From the NCBI GenBank assembly GCA_011523705.1, contig WTGC01000009.1, positions 1 through 63,920 on the forward strand: a stretch of DNA of 63,920 nt, in the 5' to 3' direction. Made by a program: the position numbers and the translations under genes. Each line of letters begins with the position of its first letter. Position 1 is the first letter of the stretch. Below, in pieces: positions 61,792-63,920 of this stretch. Below the pieces are notes generated by a model. The model saw nothing but the letters and a program-made list of their open reading frames with translations, was not told where the DNA came from and did no database searches. The stretch is from Chloroflexota bacterium (lineage in GTDB: Bacteria; Chloroflexota; Anaerolineae; Aggregatilineales; Phototrophicaceae).

Positions 61792-63057
61792 ATGCGATTG
61801 CCTGTGCCAATCATGCTGAATGCATTTGTGTCGTTGAGTCGACGAAGTCTGGGGCTGGTCCTTCTGATTGTGATCAGCGGCTTGATAAGCAGTCCGCGGA
61901 GTTTGGCGGCGCGGACGGCGTGGCAAGCGGATGTCATCGCGCTTTCTCCCAATGGTCGGTTTGTCGCCGCAAGTTTCATGTCGACTGCCGAGGTGAATCC
62001 GTATCGAATCAAGGATGGGGGCATCTGGCTCTACGATCTAGAGAATATGTTTTCGCCTGCTCTGCATCTGATGGAGTCAAGATTCTCCCATATTGACATG
62101 GTCTTCAGTCCGGATAACAACTATCTCGCGATTGTTGATGTCGTGGGGCTATATGTTCACCGCACTGCTGACGGCAGCCGCATATTTGATTTACTGCGAC
62201 CTAGCAGTCCTCGAACTGTACAGAACACGATAGAGTTTAGCCCCGACAGCGCGTATCTACGGGCATTCAATATTTGGCACAGGAGCGATGACCCAGACCG
62301 ATATTACGACCTGATCATGCCAATATGGGACTTCAAGAACAGCAGGCTGGCAATCACCGCGGTGACCAATCCCATCGATTCTTTTACCAAGCTGTGGCTC
62401 AACCCGGCCTGGAATCAACTCGTGGCCTATGAACATGTATACGAGTTTGATATCGCCGTGGGGACGGGCGGATCAATCGGCATGTTGGAGGAACCCGGAT
62501 ATTCCGGCTTCGGCGATGGGCAAGGCGAGCTGTTCCACCCGGACAAACCCCTCTTTGCGACCACAACGTATGACTGCATCCTGCAGATCTACGACACCCG
62601 GTCATGGACCGTCGTCAAGCGCTGGGCGCACCCGGACAGTGAATGCGAATATGGCATATCTGAAATTGATTTCAGCCGCGCCATACCGTGGCTGGCATTC
62701 ACCGATCACCCCAAATACTGGCAGTGGTGCGAGAGCCAGGAGCAAGCCAGGCTGGTCGTCTGGGATTACGAGAAAGATGTCTTGGTGTTTGAATCGGCGA
62801 CCTATGCGAGCCACGCTCGATTCACACCAGACGACCGTTTCATAATCGCCAGCGGATGCCGCGCTGGAAACGGCGACGCGCAGATTTCGGTCTGGGATAC
62901 GGAAAATGGCTTTGACTTCGTCGCCTATCCCGGCATCAGCCCTCAGCTTCATCCCGATAGTGAGACCATGATTACCATCGGATACGATGGCAACATCTGG
63001 ATTTGGAATCTAGCGAAGCGTGCCCCGGTGGCGATCTTGCCGGCACTACCGGCGTGA
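61792..63057 (+). CDS. Secreted WD40-like beta-propeller protein, copy 2
   Basis: A 421-residue paralog of the preceding gene, with signal segment LGLVLLIVISGLISSP cut near LAARTAW. Blades include LSPNGRFVAASF, FSPDNNYLAIVD, FSPDSAYLRAFN, FTPDDRFIIASG and HPDSETMITIGYDGNIWIWN; the last one ends nearly as in copy 1. It starts 5 bp after the copy 1 stop (GTG 61789 or ATG 61792), hence one transcript. Similarity to copy 1 is moderate, so the duplication is old. Confidence 0.8.
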   Translation: MRLPVPIMLNAFVSLSRRSLGLVLLIVISGLISSPRSLAARTAWQADVIALSPNGRFVAASFMSTAEVNPYRIKDGGIWLYDLENMFSPALHLMESRFSHIDMVFSPDNNYLAIVDVVGLYVHRTADGSRIFDLLRPSSPRTVQNTIEFSPDSAYLRAFNIWHRSDDPDRYYDLIMPIWDFKNSRLAITAVTNPIDSFTKLWLNPAWNQLVAYEHVYEFDIAVGTGGSIGMLEEPGYSGFGDGQGELFHPDKPLFATTTYDCILQIYDTRSWTVVKRWAHPDSECEYGISEIDFSRAIPWLAFTDHPKYWQWCESQEQARLVVWDYEKDVLVFESATYASHARFTPDDRFIIASGCRAGNGDAQISVWDTENGFDFVAYPGISPQLHPDSETMITIGYDGNIWIWNLAKRAPVAILPALPA

Positions 63058-63072
63058 TGGGAACGGGCGCCG

Positions 63073-63777
63073 CTAATGCACGCCCAGATAACTCTTGATC
63101 GTCTCCTCGTCTCTTAGACACTCCTCGGCGCTGCCTTGAAACACAAGCATGCCCTCGCGCAGCACGAAAGCGTAATCGCAGTATTGCAGGACGCGGCGCG
63201 CATTCTGCTCGACGACGATTAAGGTGATCCCCTGCTCTCGCAATTCTAGCAGGACGCGGAAGACGTCGGTCGCGATGGCTGGCGCCAAGCCCGCACTTGG
63301 CTCGTCCAGCAGCATGATCGACGGCTTGCTGAGCCAGGCGATGGCGATCGCCAGCATCTGATGTTCGCCGCCGCTGAGGGTGACCGCTTGCTGTGCGCCG
63401 CGGCGCCCCAAGATGGGGAAGATTTCCCGCAGCTCTTTCAGGGCGGTCGGGCGCTCATCCTTCGGCAAGACGCGCGCGCCGAGTTGCAAATTCTCCAGAA
63501 CGGACAATTCGTCGAAAATGTTCTCGCGCTGGGGTACGTAGGCGATGCCGAGGCGGGAGATCGCTTCGGTGGGCTCGCCAATCAGCGCGCGCTCCCTCAG
63601 TTGGATCGAGCCGCCGAAGACGGTGTTGAGGTTCATGATCGCCTTCATCAGCGTGCTCTTGCCGGAGCCGTTGGGTCCCAAGACGGCGCTGAATTGCCGC
63701 TCGGCAAAGGTCAAGCTGATGTCATGCAAGATTTCCAGCTTGCCGTAGCCGGCCTTGAGGTTGCTGATGGTGATCAT
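63073..63777 (-). CDS. livF: ABC transporter ATP-binding protein, LivF type
   Basis: A 234-residue ATPase of branched-chain amino acid-type importers. Walker A is GPNGSGKST, the signature LSGGEHQML, Walker B IMLLDEPSAGLAP, and the switch His is replaced by the LivF-typical VVEQNARR. YLGVH at the C-terminus is the usual LivF ending. ATG 63777 is preferred; a TTG three codons upstream is possible. The remaining genes of the importer (livG, livM, livH, binding protein) would lie beyond the right edge. This family does not serve CUT1 sugar importers, so it does not fill their missing ATPase. Confidence 0.88.
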   Translation of the reverse strand: MITISNLKAGYGKLEILHDISLTFAERQFSAVLGPNGSGKSTLMKAIMNLNTVFGGSIQLRERALIGEPTEAISRLGIAYVPQRENIFDELSVLENLQLGARVLPKDERPTALKELREIFPILGRRGAQQAVTLSGGEHQMLAIAIAWLSKPSIMLLDEPSAGLAPAIATDVFRVLLELREQGITLIVVEQNARRVLQYCDYAFVLREGMLVFQGSAEECLRDEETIKSYLGVH

Positions 63778-63782
63778 AGAGG

Positions 63783-63915
63783 CCAAGCCCCCGCTAAATC
63801 TCCCCTGACGGGTCTGTGTCTACGCGACGCCATTGCAACGGCGGGAGACTTGCTTGATGCGAAAATGCAGACGCGCGAAGGTCTGCTCCCCCTCCCTGAT
63901 GCTTCGGGGAGGGGG
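63783..63915 (+). repeat. Composite palindromic repeat, family A, with nested GTGTCTACGCG hairpin
   Basis: Starts AAGCCCCCGCTAAATCTCCC; the loop of the first hairpin holds GGGTCTGTGTCTACGCGACG; then CGGGAGACTTGCTTGATGCG; later a second hairpin CCCCCTCCC/TGATGCTT/CGGGGAGGGGG. It lies in the leader of the livF gene and runs to the window edge. Confidence 0.8.
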
Positions 63916-63920
63916 TTGGG

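Noticed and set aside
63073..63777. The ATPase missing from the four sugar importers
   Set aside because: The sequence is LivF type (short, YLGVH end, VVEQNARR), which serves branched-chain amino acid-type importers and lacks the C-terminal regulatory domain of MsmK/MalK.

Overview
The window reads as one continuous stretch of a free-living or host-associated bacterial chromosome, most probably from Chloroflexota (Anaerolineae-like); the phylum is an inference and could be wrong. It rests on long Thr-Pro linkers joined to SH3b and excalibur domains, secreted beta-propeller paralogs, ATPase-less CUT1 sugar importers and expanded phytanoyl-CoA dioxygenase (PhyH) genes, a mix also known from sponge-associated lineages such as Poribacteria. 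Oxygen-dependent enzymes (six PhyH proteins, three membrane desaturases) point to aerobic life. All four sugar-binding proteins lack a lipobox cysteine, which fits release into a periplasm-like space. I found no rRNA, tRNA, CRISPR array, integrase or complete insertion sequence.

Layout. 1-6.1 kb: three PhyH genes (one cut by the edge) around a tandem triplet of desaturases. 6.3-11.3 kb: CUT1 importer 1 followed by two more PhyH genes. 11.5-20.6 kb: a long co-directional run with CUT1 importer 2 (Tat-exported binding protein), a GH32-like hydrolase, a divergent GroEL paralog, an Asp-box propeller, a metallo-beta-lactamase-fold hydrolase and an SDR oxidoreductase. 20.7-29.7 kb: a second GH32 enzyme, converging on CUT1 importer 3 on the minus strand, then FGGY kinase, AroE-like dehydrogenase and cupin-type sugar-phosphate isomerase. 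29.7-35.1 kb: two paralogous secreted proteins separated by a duplication scar, then a sulfatase. 35.2-38.6 kb: small membrane protein, PfkB kinase, SH3b/HExxH secreted protein and a sixth PhyH. 38.9-45.9 kb: CUT1 importer 4, a response-regulator-like protein, a Gfo/Idh/MocA oxidoreductase and a TIM-barrel sugar isomerase. 46-60 kb: three DNA methyltransferases (one fused to a nuclease domain) interspersed with a LarA-family protein, homocysteine methyltransferase, SDR, spondin-type protein, SH3b/excalibur protein, sialidase-like protein and DinB protein. 59.6-63.9 kb: MsrB, thioesterase, two tandem propellers and a LivF-type ATPase.

Together the genes describe uptake and breakdown of oligosaccharides (possibly fructan-like or sulfated): importers, GH32-clan hydrolases, kinases, isomerases, NAD(P)-dependent oxidoreductases and a sulfatase. 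The PhyH/desaturase block is a separate oxidative module whose substrate cannot be read from sequence.

The most unusual signals are: (1) a GroEL paralog whose two catalytic aspartates (D52 and D398 of GroEL) appear replaced, paired with an Asp-box propeller; (2) a DUF559 endonuclease gene enclosed by 41-bp inverted repeats and lodged inside an ABC operon; (3) a dispersed GC-rich palindromic repeat family, one copy of which sits in frame inside a coding sequence; (4) hairpins between the binding-protein and permease genes of all four importers; and (5) a molecular scar that records a tandem duplication. All alignments here were made by eye.
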